Virus record (IMG/VR): IMGVR_UViG_3300009376_000016
Location: 1 to 61,577 of that record
Strand: one strand, 5' to 3'
Source: a virus
DNA: 61,577 nucleotides
Shown: piece by piece, positions 40,507-48,760 of the stretch
Position numbering within the stretch: the first letter of the stretch is position 1
Layout: every line of letters begins with the position of its first letter
The notes under the pieces: model-generated
What the model was told of the DNA's origin: nothing
Seen by the model: only the letters and a program-made list of their open reading frames with translations
Database searches by the model: none
Program-made: the position numbers and the translations under genes

Positions 40507-40851
40507 TTAGGTTATTACTGGTTGTTTATTTAGTTTTACGTTACACTCATTGATTAACTTTAATGACAACTCCTTTGCTTGTTTATAATCCAACTTGCTC
40601 AGTTTATCTGGAGTAAGTGTCCTTCGTATAAGATCAGTATAGCAGTCACAGACCTCCCAACGCAATGCCTGATCTAACTGAGGATGGTTAGTCTGGAATG
40701 TTATTGAGCATACCTGCCACAACTCCCTGATCTGTTTTGTAAGAAAGTTTCCGTTAAACTTTGCCTTCTGTTGTTCCTCTGCCATTACTGGCAGGAAGGT
40801 AACACAGCCTAAAAATACTATAATAACTAATAATTTCAATTGTATCGCCAT
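40507..40851 (-). CDS. Secreted small Cys-containing protein
   Basis: This 114-residue protein has an N-terminal signal peptide (MAIQLKLLVIIVFLGCVTFLPVMA, cleavage likely after VMA). The mature part has four Cys (VCSITF, WEVCDCY, NECNV) that could form disulphides in the periplasm. It overlaps the end of the M15 gene upstream by 16 bases. The role is unknown, perhaps an outer-membrane or lysis helper. Confidence 0.6.
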   Translation of the reverse strand: MAIQLKLLVIIVFLGCVTFLPVMAEEQQKAKFNGNFLTKQIRELWQVCSITFQTNHPQLDQALRWEVCDCYTDLIRRTLTPDKLSKLDYKQAKELSLKLINECNVKLNKQPVIT

Positions 40852-41219
40852 ACTGTGGGTCTTGGTGCTTCTGCTGATGTTAGGCTATCCATGTGTATAA
40901 ACCGTTTACTTATTCCTATTCCTGTCATGTACTTCTTTGCTATTTTATATAGAACACCAGCATCCTTACCAGAAATAGCAATATCTATAGCCTTTCCCAT
41001 TGTGTGTGGCCCTGAACCATCTTTATGAGCAAACCTTGAAACATGGAGGTTATGACTCTTACACCTGTATCCTGAATTTACCTTCAATTTTCTGTTACTC
41101 TGACTGTACCACTCTTCCCTCATCTTCTCTAACCTGACCATAAAGTCTTCATCCATGTTACATTCACCACATCCGCACTTACATATCAGTTCCCCAAAAT
41201 TGTGCAGTGGTCTCCACAT
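40836..41219 (-). CDS. Second M15 peptidase, YcbK-like
   Basis: This 127-residue protein starts PLHNFGELICKCGCGECNMDEDFM, then SGYRCKSHNLHVSRFAHKDGSGPHTMGKAIDIAI (zinc ligands His and Asp at about residues 75-82) and FIHMDS near residue 110 with the last His. This is a D-Ala-D-Ala-type M15 peptidase acting on peptidoglycan. The ATG at 41219 has no good ribosome-binding site. In-frame sequence upstream encodes a twin-arginine signal (see 41220-41306), so the real start is likely earlier. Confidence 0.8.
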   Translation of the reverse strand: MWRPLHNFGELICKCGCGECNMDEDFMVRLEKMREEWYSQSNRKLKVNSGYRCKSHNLHVSRFAHKDGSGPHTMGKAIDIAISGKDAGVLYKIAKKYMTGIGISKRFIHMDSLTSAEAPRPTVWRYN

Positions 41220-41306
41220 TAGTGGAGTTGCAAGAGCGACTTCAGAGAGCGTAGCTATTCCTGCAAGAATAGAGGTCTTAACGAACTTTCTACGCAGAAT
41301 AAGGAT
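41220..41306 (-). other. In-frame upstream extension encoding a Tat signal peptide
   Basis: Codons directly upstream of the M15 ATG read ILILRRKFVKTSILAGI..., then ATLSEVALA before TPLM. R-R-x-F-V-K is a near-perfect twin-arginine motif, followed by a hydrophobic stretch and an AxA-type cleavage site. There is no ATG, GTG or TTG in this stretch; ATC (41306), ATT (41300) or CTG (41297) would have to start it. AAGG lies just upstream at TAATAAGGTCG. The same frame is closed by two tandem stops at 41313-41318. Confidence 0.55.
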
Positions 41307-41315
41307 ACGACCTTA

Positions 41316-41414
41316 TTAGTTACTATTTCTTTCACAGGCTCCTAATATCTTAGTGTTGTCCATTACGTAAGATATTAGAGCCTCCAAAATTGATTGTCTC
41401 TTCATCATACTCAT
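41316..41414 (-). CDS. Hypothetical 32-residue peptide
   Basis: MSMMKRQSILEALISYVMDN... starts at an ATGA overlap with the stop of the 50-residue gene and ends in TAATAA. It is in the same frame as the M15 peptidase and its Tat-like extension. It contains a strong hairpin (41337-41382). It may be a leader or the N-terminal remnant of a once longer M15 gene. Confidence 0.4.
   Translation of the reverse strand: MSMMKRQSILEALISYVMDNTKILGACERNSN
41337..41382. other. Strong inverted repeat in lysis cassette leader
   Basis: GGCT-C-CTAATATCTTA (41337-41352) pairs with TAAGATATTAG-AGCC (41368-41382): 15 bp with one bulged C and a 15-base loop. There is no T-tract on either strand, so it is more likely an mRNA structure or a protein site than a terminator. 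It sits about 25 bases upstream of the Tat-coding stretch on the minus strand. Confidence 0.6.
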
Positions 41415-41563
41415 TTATTTTCCTTTGGTTTAGGTTCTTCTTCTTTTGGTTTCATGTCTACTAATGCTTGTTTATACCCCTCTGCCTGATGTAATTGCAT
41501 CTGAAGAGCAGGTATCTGTTGTCTCAGGTCTTGGATAATTTTCTCAATTTCTTCTAAAGTCAT
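41411..41563 (-). CDS. Hypothetical 50-residue coiled-coil protein
   Basis: MTLEEIEKIIQDLRQQIPALQMQLHQAEGYKQAL... is amphipathic and ends in a Lys/Glu/Pro-rich tail. It starts with an ATGA overlap to the stop of the tail-fibre gene. A small helical protein following a fibre gene might be a fibre chaperone, as in other phages, but this is inference. Confidence 0.6.
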   Translation of the reverse strand: MTLEEIEKIIQDLRQQIPALQMQLHQAEGYKQALVDMKPKEEEPKPKENK

Positions 41564-43203
41564 TTAATAAACCACATTTCAACTGTATCAGAAACATCTC
41601 TCATTTTGATCCATGAAGCTGCAACTGGCTGATCTTTGGCTATCGGAACTTGTCCCAATAAGCCAATCAGATTCCATTCGTCTCGTTCTGATCTGGGAAC
41701 ATATTCTAAGTCTGGATCAAAGTCTGGGTTTAATTTTTTTCGGCTATAATTTCTTCCATCTTTAAACTGAGACACAACTTCTGCATCTTCAGGGACTTCT
41801 ACGTCATCCGGTATCCTGTCAGTGTGATACATTTTTTTATCTTCTCCCTCGCCCCACTCTGTTGATGTGTAATCCTCTCTCAGATACTGACCATAGTCAT
41901 CTCGCATATACTTTGAATCCCATTTGTTCCATGCCGAATTTCCAATGACACTTGATGTCCCTACGGGTCTTACAACACCAATAGGTGACTCTCCTGATTC
42001 TGCCACTTTAACTTTTCCGTTTTCCAGAACAACTGAAGTCCCTACTGGGATCGCAGACCCATCAACAGATTCAAAATATTCTGCATAGTCTCCTTGATTA
42101 GAAGTGATACTACCATCATGAAGAATAGCACCATTACCTAAAACCTTAAATTCCTCATCGTTAGATGCACCACGGCATCTTATAAATTCAAATCCAGAAC
42201 CAGTACTTCCAGTATCTTCAGTTTGTGTTTGCATAGCTAACAATCTTTCTGTCATGCCAGTAGAATTGTTATCTAAATATATCATTTGCTCAGTGTGAGC
42301 ATAAGTAAAAGTGGCACAGTGTGTCTGAGCTACTCTTGTAACGTGTAAGGCAGCACTTGGATCGTTATTACCGATGCCTACGGAAGCATCATTAGCAAAA
42401 GTCACTAATCTTGTATTAGTAAAAGCCTCATCAGCACTTCTTGAAGATGTACCTGAATTATTAAAAGTGAATGTTCCATCTCCCATTTCCAATGCACAAG
42501 CATATCCAGCATCTACCGTTCTATATGTAATACCTGTCTGTGCAAAATATGCATTTTTAGTTATAGCTGGAGCATAATCTCCAGTCCGACCATGTATTGT
42601 GATTGTACCACTATATGCTGGATTACCTACTTGTAAGCATTGGAAACTTGAATAATAATTAGGTGGTGTTCCACCGATACCTACACACTCTTGGTCATCA
42701 ATAATAATAGTTGTGGCATCTGCATTGTCGTCAATGCCTACTGAGGTAAATGCACCAGTAGTAGTGATTGCTCCAGAGGTATTAATTACAACATCATTAG
42801 CTAGTTCATCTGATCCAACTGCATCGTCAGCTAGGTGTTCGTTGTCAATTGAGGCTGCGGCATAGTGCTGACTGTCAATCTGATCATTGGCAATATGGTC
42901 AGAGTCAATACTTCCGTCCACGTATTGATCTGAGTCCACTGAGTTCGCACTCATGTGAATAAGGTCAATTGATCCATCAACGTATTGATCTGAGTCCACT
43001 GAATTTGCACTCATGTGTACTAAGTCGATTGATCCATCAACGTATTGATCCGAATCCACTGAGTTTGCATTCATGTGGGCAAGATCAATTGAGTCGTCCG
43101 GCATAGCTATATTCCCTGTGAATGTAGGAGAAGCTAGTGGTGCTTTCAATGCTAACTCATCACCTGATGAAACGTAATCTGCCAGTACTCTTGCTCTACT
43201 CAT
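41560..43203 (-). CDS. Tail fibre with peptidase G2-type C-terminal domain
   Basis: This 547-residue protein has an N-terminal fibre attachment region, then three near-identical 20-residue repeats (SIDLVHMSANSVDSDQYVDG, residues about 40-100) and more D/S/H-rich turns. The middle (VGIGGTPPNYYSSFQCLQVG) is typical of fibre shafts. The C-terminus (GDYAEYFESVDGSAIPVGTS ... SPIGVVRPVGTSSVIGNSAW) matches the peptidase G2 autoproteolytic chaperone domain. This would trimerise and then cleave itself during assembly. Confidence 0.8.
   Translation of the reverse strand: MSRARVLADYVSSGDELALKAPLASPTFTGNIAMPDDSIDLAHMNANSVDSDQYVDGSIDLVHMSANSVDSDQYVDGSIDLIHMSANSVDSDQYVDGSIDSDHIANDQIDSQHYAAASIDNEHLADDAVGSDELANDVVINTSGAITTTGAFTSVGIDDNADATTIIIDDQECVGIGGTPPNYYSSFQCLQVGNPAYSGTITIHGRTGDYAPAITKNAYFAQTGITYRTVDAGYACALEMGDGTFTFNNSGTSSRSADEAFTNTRLVTFANDASVGIGNNDPSAALHVTRVAQTHCATFTYAHTEQMIYLDNNSTGMTERLLAMQTQTEDTGSTGSGFEFIRCRGASNDEEFKVLGNGAILHDGSITSNQGDYAEYFESVDGSAIPVGTSVVLENGKVKVAESGESPIGVVRPVGTSSVIGNSAWNKWDSKYMRDDYGQYLREDYTSTEWGEGEDKKMYHTDRIPDDVEVPEDAEVVSQFKDGRNYSRKKLNPDFDPDLEYVPRSERDEWNLIGLLGQVPIAKDQPVAASWIKMRDVSDTVEMWFIK
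42905..43084 (-). repeat. Three 60-bp tandem repeats in tail fibre gene
   Basis: Units at 42905-42964, 42965-43024 and 43025-43084 are highly similar and encode the 20-residue fibre repeat. The unit length, a multiple of 3, keeps the frame, so copy number could change the fibre length without breaking the gene. Confidence 0.85.
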
Positions 43204-43222
43204 GTTTGCTCCTTATAAATAA

Positions 43223-43894
43223 TTAACCTCCAGAGGCCGCACCTCTCAAACCATAAATTGAAATGTTTACATACCCTTGTAGTGTCTCTCCTTCTGTCCC
43301 AAGTCTCATTCCTTCCCATTCAGAAGTACTATTGAACATTCCTGAACCGACATTAGTAATCAAATCACCATCTACGTCAAAAACTTGTGAATGTATCCAA
43401 TTAACACCTGTTGGGCTATTACTAGCAGGGCCGAAAATTGTCATTTCTATGTTATTGTTACCTCTAGTGGATGTACCCCCCGGTGCAGAAGAGTATTCAC
43501 CATCCACTTTTAAATCAATACCAGTAAAGTGCATCATATTATTACCTTCACTTTTATTACTAACAGTTGTCCCACCAGAATCATATCCCATAAAAGAATA
43601 ATACCAACTCCATCCATCTAATACAGCACCTGAAGTATTTAATCCCCGAAGTATCATACGATCAACAGCCGCAACTCCAAAACCAGCTAAGTAGACTTTA
43701 TAGTAATGAAAATCAGTTTGGAATAAATCTCCTGAACCATGTGCTCCTACACCTACTCCTCTAGCATTTGCTCCAATATCAAAGTAAGTGCCAGATGTAT
43801 ATTGTTCTTCATTTGTATGTAACAATACCATATCAGAATACGATGCACCGATGATGCCTGACTTCGATCCTTCTCGTCCAACAATTCCACTCAT
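43223..43894 (-). CDS. Tail fibre or receptor-binding protein
   Basis: This 223-residue protein is beta-rich. Near the C-terminus EWEGMRLGTEGETLQGYVNISIYGLRG fits the end of many phage proteins with ...GI.ly...G.i..G.i.lYGl, a jelly-roll receptor-binding fold. The N-terminus has SGIVGREGSKSGIIG repeats. It lies between two other fibre genes. Confidence 0.6.
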   Translation of the reverse strand: MSGIVGREGSKSGIIGASYSDMVLLHTNEEQYTSGTYFDIGANARGVGVGAHGSGDLFQTDFHYYKVYLAGFGVAAVDRMILRGLNTSGAVLDGWSWYYSFMGYDSGGTTVSNKSEGNNMMHFTGIDLKVDGEYSSAPGGTSTRGNNNIEMTIFGPASNSPTGVNWIHSQVFDVDGDLITNVGSGMFNSTSEWEGMRLGTEGETLQGYVNISIYGLRGAASGG

Positions 43895-43902
43895 GGTTTC
43901 TC

Positions 43903-44283
43903 CTAGCTCCAGTCTTGGTCGATGTAACTATAATAAACATCGAAATTACTTAATGATTCTGCATTTATTTTAAGGCTATCCCCACCTATAAGGACAAACC
44001 TATCTGAATATGTAAAAGTTTGATCCGTAGTAAGTAGCTGATCTTTTATAATAAAAACACTAGGACTATTTAACCATATATCAAACTTCTGGTCTGTAAC
44101 TGCTGATGTACAACAAACTGTTATTGATAACATTGTTATAATATGAAGAGAAGGTACTGTATCACTGGATGTCCCTGTACTTGGATGAGTACCATCGAAC
44201 TTAAATGAAGTTGCAGTATCATTCTGAGCAGCAATAGCACCTCTTCGTAAAATTTCTGAACCTGAACCTGTGGGGTATGCCAT
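43903..44283 (-). CDS. Hypothetical virion protein
   Basis: This 126-residue protein is beta-rich with a Ser/Thr-rich N-terminus (AYPTGSGSEILRRGAIAAQND). It reads like a small tail-tip jelly-roll protein (YSDRFVLIGGDSLKINAESLSNFDVYYSYID). It is placed between two fibre genes, with gaps of 1 and 8 bases. Confidence 0.55.
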   Translation of the reverse strand: MAYPTGSGSEILRRGAIAAQNDTATSFKFDGTHPSTGTSSDTVPSLHIITMLSITVCCTSAVTDQKFDIWLNSPSVFIIKDQLLTTDQTFTYSDRFVLIGGDSLKINAESLSNFDVYYSYIDQDWS

Positions 44284-44284
44284 A

Positions 44285-47257
44285 TTAGACTCCTAATGTA
44301 AGTGCTTGATGTGTTGACGATTGCATAAATGCTCCTTTTTGTTTTACTTTGCCTGTTGTTGATGTTTCTAGGTCTCCTGCAACTGCAAGATTACCACTCG
44401 TTAATGTTAGTAAATCAGTATCAGAGGTATGACCAATAGTTGTTCCATTAACAATGACATTATCAACTGTAAGTGTAGTAAGTGTTCCTACTGATGTGAT
44501 TGCTGATTGTGCGGCTCCTGTTACTGTAGCGGCTGTTCCACTTGCATTACCTGTTACATTACCTGTTAATGCTCCTACAAAAGCAGTTGATGTGATTGAA
44601 GTAGCTCCTGTAACGACTCCTGCATCCACACTAATAGTTCCATCAAGCAAAATAGCTGAACCAGAAGCTGGTTCTATATTAATAGCTGCTCCTGAATCTA
44701 ATGTCAATACACCTGCTGAATCTATATCTACTGTGCCGTCTGCTGTAATTTGAATGTTTGCTGCTGCTGCTGCTGCATCTGTTGTTACAATGGATAGTGT
44801 TCCATTGGTTCCTGCCGTAAATACTGCTGTATCACTAGCAGATCCTGTCATAGTCAGGACTTTTCCATCTATTGCTACATCATCAACTGTTAATCCTTCC
44901 GAACATGTAACTGCACCTGCAAATGTTCCTCCTGATTGAGCACTGACTGCATCTGCAACTTCAAAGGTCTTGAATGCCAATACCACCAGTTCGTCTGAAG
45001 CTGCTAATGCAGATAATCCTGTAATTGATGTACCTGTAGTTGCAGTGTAGTCTGTTGCATCCAGCTTAACACCATTGAGCCACACAATTATGTTGTTTAC
45101 TTCATAGCTTAATGTTGGAGTAAAAGTTCCGGCAGCAAAAGAAGTTTCTGAACCTGATGCCACTGCCTTGTGCATTACTAGGGAAACACCCCCTGAAGCT
45201 GTTGCTGCAATCCATTGGGCACCTGTGGTCTTGTAGACCATCATGTTGTTATCAGTGGTATTAAAATACAGCATACCATCTGCTAATGCCCCATTGTCAT
45301 TATCTGTAGTAGGCCCATCTTTAGTACCATCATAAGTGCCGTATACACCATATCCAGTAAAAGTTAGAGATACTCCTGATCCTGCAGCCGCCATATTCTC
45401 TGATACAACTACTGCTGTTCCTGCTACTGAAATAACATTAGGAGGAGGTGATGGCATTCCTGTACCAGTAACAACCTGACCAACTTTTATATTTGTACCA
45501 CTTGCTACAGTGATTGCAGATGAATCTTTAACCCAAGTACCAGTAGTGGTAGGATTAGTACCTTGTTGTGATGAATCTGACATTGTACCAAGGTAAGTGT
45601 CATCAAACGCATCAAGGGAGTTTGCAACTGCGGCAGCACTATTTTTAGCTGCTGTTGCTGAATTAGCTGCATCAGTCGAATAGTGTAGAGAGGATCTACT
45701 ACCTGATCCTGCACCGGGGACATCAGTATTATATGCAGTTGAAGCCCATCCCTTTGCTGATCCTCCATAAGTATCTGTTCCTGCAGTGGTAGACTGTGCA
45801 TATGCTTTGGAGGAATAAAGAGTACCATCTACTGTTCCTGTACTTACTGCTAATGAAGCCCAGTCCTTACTAGAGCCACCTAGTGTAGCCCCTGTCATTG
45901 AGGCTCCCTGTGACCAATTCTTTGCAGAACGATCATTAGTTCCTGCACCATTAACTTGGTCTGTGTCCTGTGCCCATGACTTAGCAGAACCACCAGTTGA
46001 TGCTGCTGTTCCTTGTGCATATTCTTTTGAAGAGTAACTTGCAGTATCTACAAGTCCAGTAGCAACAGCCCATTCCTTTGCTGCCCCACGACTTGCAGTT
46101 GTGGTTACATTTGTTCCTCCAATAGCCCATGCCTTTGAACTAAAGTCTGTACCTGTTACTGCACCATCTACCTTTAGAGCATATGTCTTTGAGCTTGTGG
46201 CTGTAGTTCCTATTGCATACTCTTTAGCAGAATACTCTGAAGTGTCTACTGCACCGCCTGTAGTGGTTGCCCATTCCTTTGCCGCACCTTTCCCAGAGGT
46301 TGTTGTAACTCCTGTACCACCAACTGACCATGCTTTTGCAGAGTGGTCTGAGGTTGCTCCCCTGACACCTCCTCCTGTATATTGTGCATAATCCTTCGCT
46401 GAACCTCCTGTAGATGCTGTTACACCTTGAGCATATTCTCTTGACGAGAAGAGAGTACCATCTATTGCTGTTACTAATGTAGATGCCCAGTCTTTAGAAG
46501 AACCACCCAAAGTAGCCCCTGTCATGGATGCACCTTGTGACCAAGCCTTAGCTGAACGGTCATTAGCTCCTGCTCCATCTACTGCATCTGCATCTTGTGC
46601 CCATGATTTAGCTGAACCATCATTCTTATGTGTAGATGTACCAATAGCCCATTCCTTTGCAGAAGCATCTGTAGCTGTAGTAGTTGGAGTTGTGGCTAAC
46701 TGTGCCCAGTTCTTAGCAGAACCTCCTGCGGCTAGAACTGCACCTTGTGCGTATTCCTTTGCAGAGTATTCAGCCGTGTCTACCTGTCCTCCTGTAGTTG
46801 TAGCCCACTCCTTAGCGGCTCCTCGTGATGCTGTGGTTGTTACCTCTGTACCACCTATTGCCCATGCCTTTGCACTGTAGTCTACATCTCCACTGTTTGC
46901 ATCATTCGTTACTGCATCTGTAGTGAGTTTTGCCCAGTCTGCTGCCTTTGCTGCTTGGTGGAGGGCACTGTAGCCTGTGTTAGAAAGGGAGTCGGTTATT
47001 TGGCTATGCTTTGCTTCAGTAGCCCACTGAAAGGAATCCTTTGCATTAATGAAGAGTGTCCAGTATGTGGAATTAAGAGTTGGATTATTAGCAGTTTCAG
47101 ACGTATGCTGAACATTGCATATGTACAGATTCATGTCTGAATAACGGATAACGTCACGTACCTGATATACTGATGCTGCAACCCACAGTCCTTCATAGAC
47201 TAGACCTGCTGGCCCAGCCGGGCCGGGAGTCGTTACTGTTACTTGATTTGCTGCCAT
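44285..47257 (-). CDS. Long repetitive tail fibre protein
   Basis: This 990-residue protein begins with TVTTPGPAGPAGLVYEGLWVAASVYQVRDVIRYSDMNLYIC, a collagen-like tripeptide stretch followed by a carbohydrate-binding-like module (YWTLF). The middle (about residues 80-540) is made of some two dozen SAKEWA/SSKEYAQG/SAKSWAQ-type motifs spaced about 15-20 residues, a shaft repeat. The C-terminal third is a Thr/Ala/Gly-rich beta region. It is the longest fibre and likely contacts the host first. Confidence 0.75.
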   Translation of the reverse strand: MAANQVTVTTPGPAGPAGLVYEGLWVAASVYQVRDVIRYSDMNLYICNVQHTSETANNPTLNSTYWTLFINAKDSFQWATEAKHSQITDSLSNTGYSALHQAAKAADWAKLTTDAVTNDANSGDVDYSAKAWAIGGTEVTTTASRGAAKEWATTTGGQVDTAEYSAKEYAQGAVLAAGGSAKNWAQLATTPTTTATDASAKEWAIGTSTHKNDGSAKSWAQDADAVDGAGANDRSAKAWSQGASMTGATLGGSSKDWASTLVTAIDGTLFSSREYAQGVTASTGGSAKDYAQYTGGGVRGATSDHSAKAWSVGGTGVTTTSGKGAAKEWATTTGGAVDTSEYSAKEYAIGTTATSSKTYALKVDGAVTGTDFSSKAWAIGGTNVTTTASRGAAKEWAVATGLVDTASYSSKEYAQGTAASTGGSAKSWAQDTDQVNGAGTNDRSAKNWSQGASMTGATLGGSSKDWASLAVSTGTVDGTLYSSKAYAQSTTAGTDTYGGSAKGWASTAYNTDVPGAGSGSRSSLHYSTDAANSATAAKNSAAAVANSLDAFDDTYLGTMSDSSQQGTNPTTTGTWVKDSSAITVASGTNIKVGQVVTGTGMPSPPPNVISVAGTAVVVSENMAAAGSGVSLTFTGYGVYGTYDGTKDGPTTDNDNGALADGMLYFNTTDNNMMVYKTTGAQWIAATASGGVSLVMHKAVASGSETSFAAGTFTPTLSYEVNNIIVWLNGVKLDATDYTATTGTSITGLSALAASDELVVLAFKTFEVADAVSAQSGGTFAGAVTCSEGLTVDDVAIDGKVLTMTGSASDTAVFTAGTNGTLSIVTTDAAAAAANIQITADGTVDIDSAGVLTLDSGAAINIEPASGSAILLDGTISVDAGVVTGATSITSTAFVGALTGNVTGNASGTAATVTGAAQSAITSVGTLTTLTVDNVIVNGTTIGHTSDTDLLTLTSGNLAVAGDLETSTTGKVKQKGAFMQSSTHQALTLGV

Positions 47258-47844
47258 TAGTTAAGTTCCCTTATTAAATCTACTGTTCCTCTCAGTATCT
47301 TGTCATTTGTAGTAGACTGTGAGAGTTCTAGGTCATAAAATGCCTGACTGAAGTCATATGCTCCAGTTGTGCCATGTCCTATATCTATCTCTATATTTGC
47401 CTGTATCTTGTAGAATGAGACAGAAGAGTCTGTAATTGTATCACCTGCTACTGCATTATAGGTAAAGGTTCCTGCCGTAGGTGTCGATATTACTTCAAAT
47501 ACACCGTTATACTCCTGTGGTGCTCCTCCTGAAATGTTAATGAAATCTCCTGCAACATAGCCATGTTCCCCACTACTGATTGTTACTGTTACTACAGACT
47601 TACTTGCATCTACTGCTATAGTTCCTGTTACTATTGTTCCAATACCACTTGTTAGTGTAATCTCTCCTGATGCTGTAGTCAAACTATCTATGGCTGTAGT
47701 GTCTAGGTATGACTCCTTAATACTCATGAGTGCCGTGTATCCTGATGACAGGTCAAAGACTGCACCTGATGAGTCCTTGTAGGTCACAGCCAGTGCATAA
47801 GTTGCACCCTGTTCTATTTCAATGTTGTATACTCCTGCGCTCAT
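47257..47844 (-). CDS. Virion protein with E1-FCCH-like module
   Basis: This 195-residue protein starts VYNIEIEQGATYALAVTYKDSSGAVFDLSSGYTALMSIK, a beta-strand pattern common in small neck or baseplate-like proteins. The middle (EHGYVAGDFINISGGAPQEYNGVFEVISTP, about 92-122) matches the module in the adaptor at 50520 and is weaker in the stopper. It overlaps the fibre gene by one base. Confidence 0.6.
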   Translation of the reverse strand: MSAGVYNIEIEQGATYALAVTYKDSSGAVFDLSSGYTALMSIKESYLDTTAIDSLTTASGEITLTSGIGTIVTGTIAVDASKSVVTVTISSGEHGYVAGDFINISGGAPQEYNGVFEVISTPTAGTFTYNAVAGDTITDSSVSFYKIQANIEIDIGHGTTGAYDFSQAFYDLELSQSTTNDKILRGTVDLIRELN

Positions 47845-48230
47845 TAGTAGTAATCCTTACTTGCTTTCTTTATTTGTGCCGCACTAGGAGTTGATTTTAC
47901 CGTCATTGGGCGTTCCCCTTTAGGTAACCAATCTCCATAAAGTTTGTCCATTTCTTTTTGACGAGAATCCTTTTTACTCTCCCTATGCTTTTCCTCCTTA
48001 CGTTGTATCCTCTCTTGCTTTGTTTCTTTAGCTCTCTGCTTAGACTCTTCTTTAGTCATTTTATTAACGCCAAATTTACCTCTTCTTGACTTCTTCTTTC
48101 CATAAATGGCTCCTCTACCACTTTTGGTAAGGTTAGACTTTGCTCCTCCTCCTGCACCACCTATTTTATCCAATATATCAGCACGTGTTTCAGTACCCTT
48201 TAATTTATGCTTGTTTATCATTTTAGCCAT
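47844..48230 (-). CDS. Basic protein with C-terminal LYGDWL tag
   Basis: This 128-residue protein is extremely rich in Lys, Arg, Glu and Ser, and is predicted disordered. LYGDWLPKGERP lies near residues 97-108, related to the C-terminal tag of three neighbours. It is the last member of a basic-protein array. It overlaps the 47257 gene by one base. A role inside the head, such as binding packaged DNA, is an inference from charge and position. Confidence 0.6.
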   Translation of the reverse strand: MAKMINKHKLKGTETRADILDKIGGAGGGAKSNLTKSGRGAIYGKKKSRRGKFGVNKMTKEESKQRAKETKQERIQRKEEKHRESKKDSRQKEMDKLYGDWLPKGERPMTVKSTPSAAQIKKASKDYY

Positions 48231-48239
48231 AGTTACTCC

Positions 48240-48641
48240 TTAGTATAGACCTTGTTTTTGGAGGAACCCCTTCTTCCTACTTTTTTCTCGTCTGCCACGG
48301 TTCTTCTTTTCCGTTTCAAACCCTTTTATTTTGCCGCCCTTGTGGGATGCATCAAGTCCATCCCTATTTCCGTATGTGCCCTTCTTACGGTTGAACTTGT
48401 TTAACTTTGCCCTGTAACCACTCTTATCCTTCTGGAACTTATTATACTCATCCTTGTAATCACGCTTTGCCATCTTTGGTTTATATTCCCTTGAACGCTT
48501 ATGCGAGTAAGCCTCAGCTTCTGATTCATTGTCAAATGTTTTTAATGTCTTCCCTTTATCCTTACCAACTGATGGTCTAACTTCCCACTTCTTTTTACCA
48601 TCTACATCAACTTGCCATACCTTTGTTAGTTCATGAGACAT
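48240..48641 (-). CDS. Basic HNH-like protein with C-terminal GLY tag
   Basis: This 133-residue protein has KRDYKDEYNKFQKDKSGYRAKLNKFNRKKGTYGNRDGLDASHKGGKIKGFE, which recalls small phage HNH-like proteins (R.LN+.+++.GkYG..DGxDxSH) found in structural operons. If so, the His is part of a divergent nuclease motif and activity is uncertain. The C-terminus RKKGFLQKQGLY resembles that of two neighbours. It overlaps the next gene by TAATG. Confidence 0.55.
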   Translation of the reverse strand: MSHELTKVWQVDVDGKKKWEVRPSVGKDKGKTLKTFDNESEAEAYSHKRSREYKPKMAKRDYKDEYNKFQKDKSGYRAKLNKFNRKKGTYGNRDGLDASHKGGKIKGFETEKKNRGRREKSRKKGFLQKQGLY

Positions 48642-48760
48642 TAGTACAGCCCTCTTGAACCCAAGAGACCCTTCTTTTTATATTTCTTTGACAGCTTCTT
48701 TGCCACTTCTGGTTTGTTTGCGTATAAGTATTTACGTTGTTTGTCTGATGCGAAAGGCAT
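48641..48760 (-). CDS. 39-residue basic protein, MPFASDKQRKYLYANKP family
   Basis: The start MPFASDKQRKYLYANKPEVA is a very common phage mini-protein opening (MPFxSxKQRRYLYANxPEIA). The C-terminus KKKGLLGSRGLY carries the second tag type of this array. TAATG overlaps link it to both neighbours. Its role is unknown even in well-studied relatives. Confidence 0.7.
   Translation of the reverse strand: MPFASDKQRKYLYANKPEVAKKLSKKYKKKGLLGSRGLY

Noticed and set aside
46101-46880. Plus-strand frames opposite the 990-residue fibre
   Set aside because: They mirror the SAK-x-WA repeats on the other strand (repeated AHSFAE-type words) and have no ribosome-binding site pattern.
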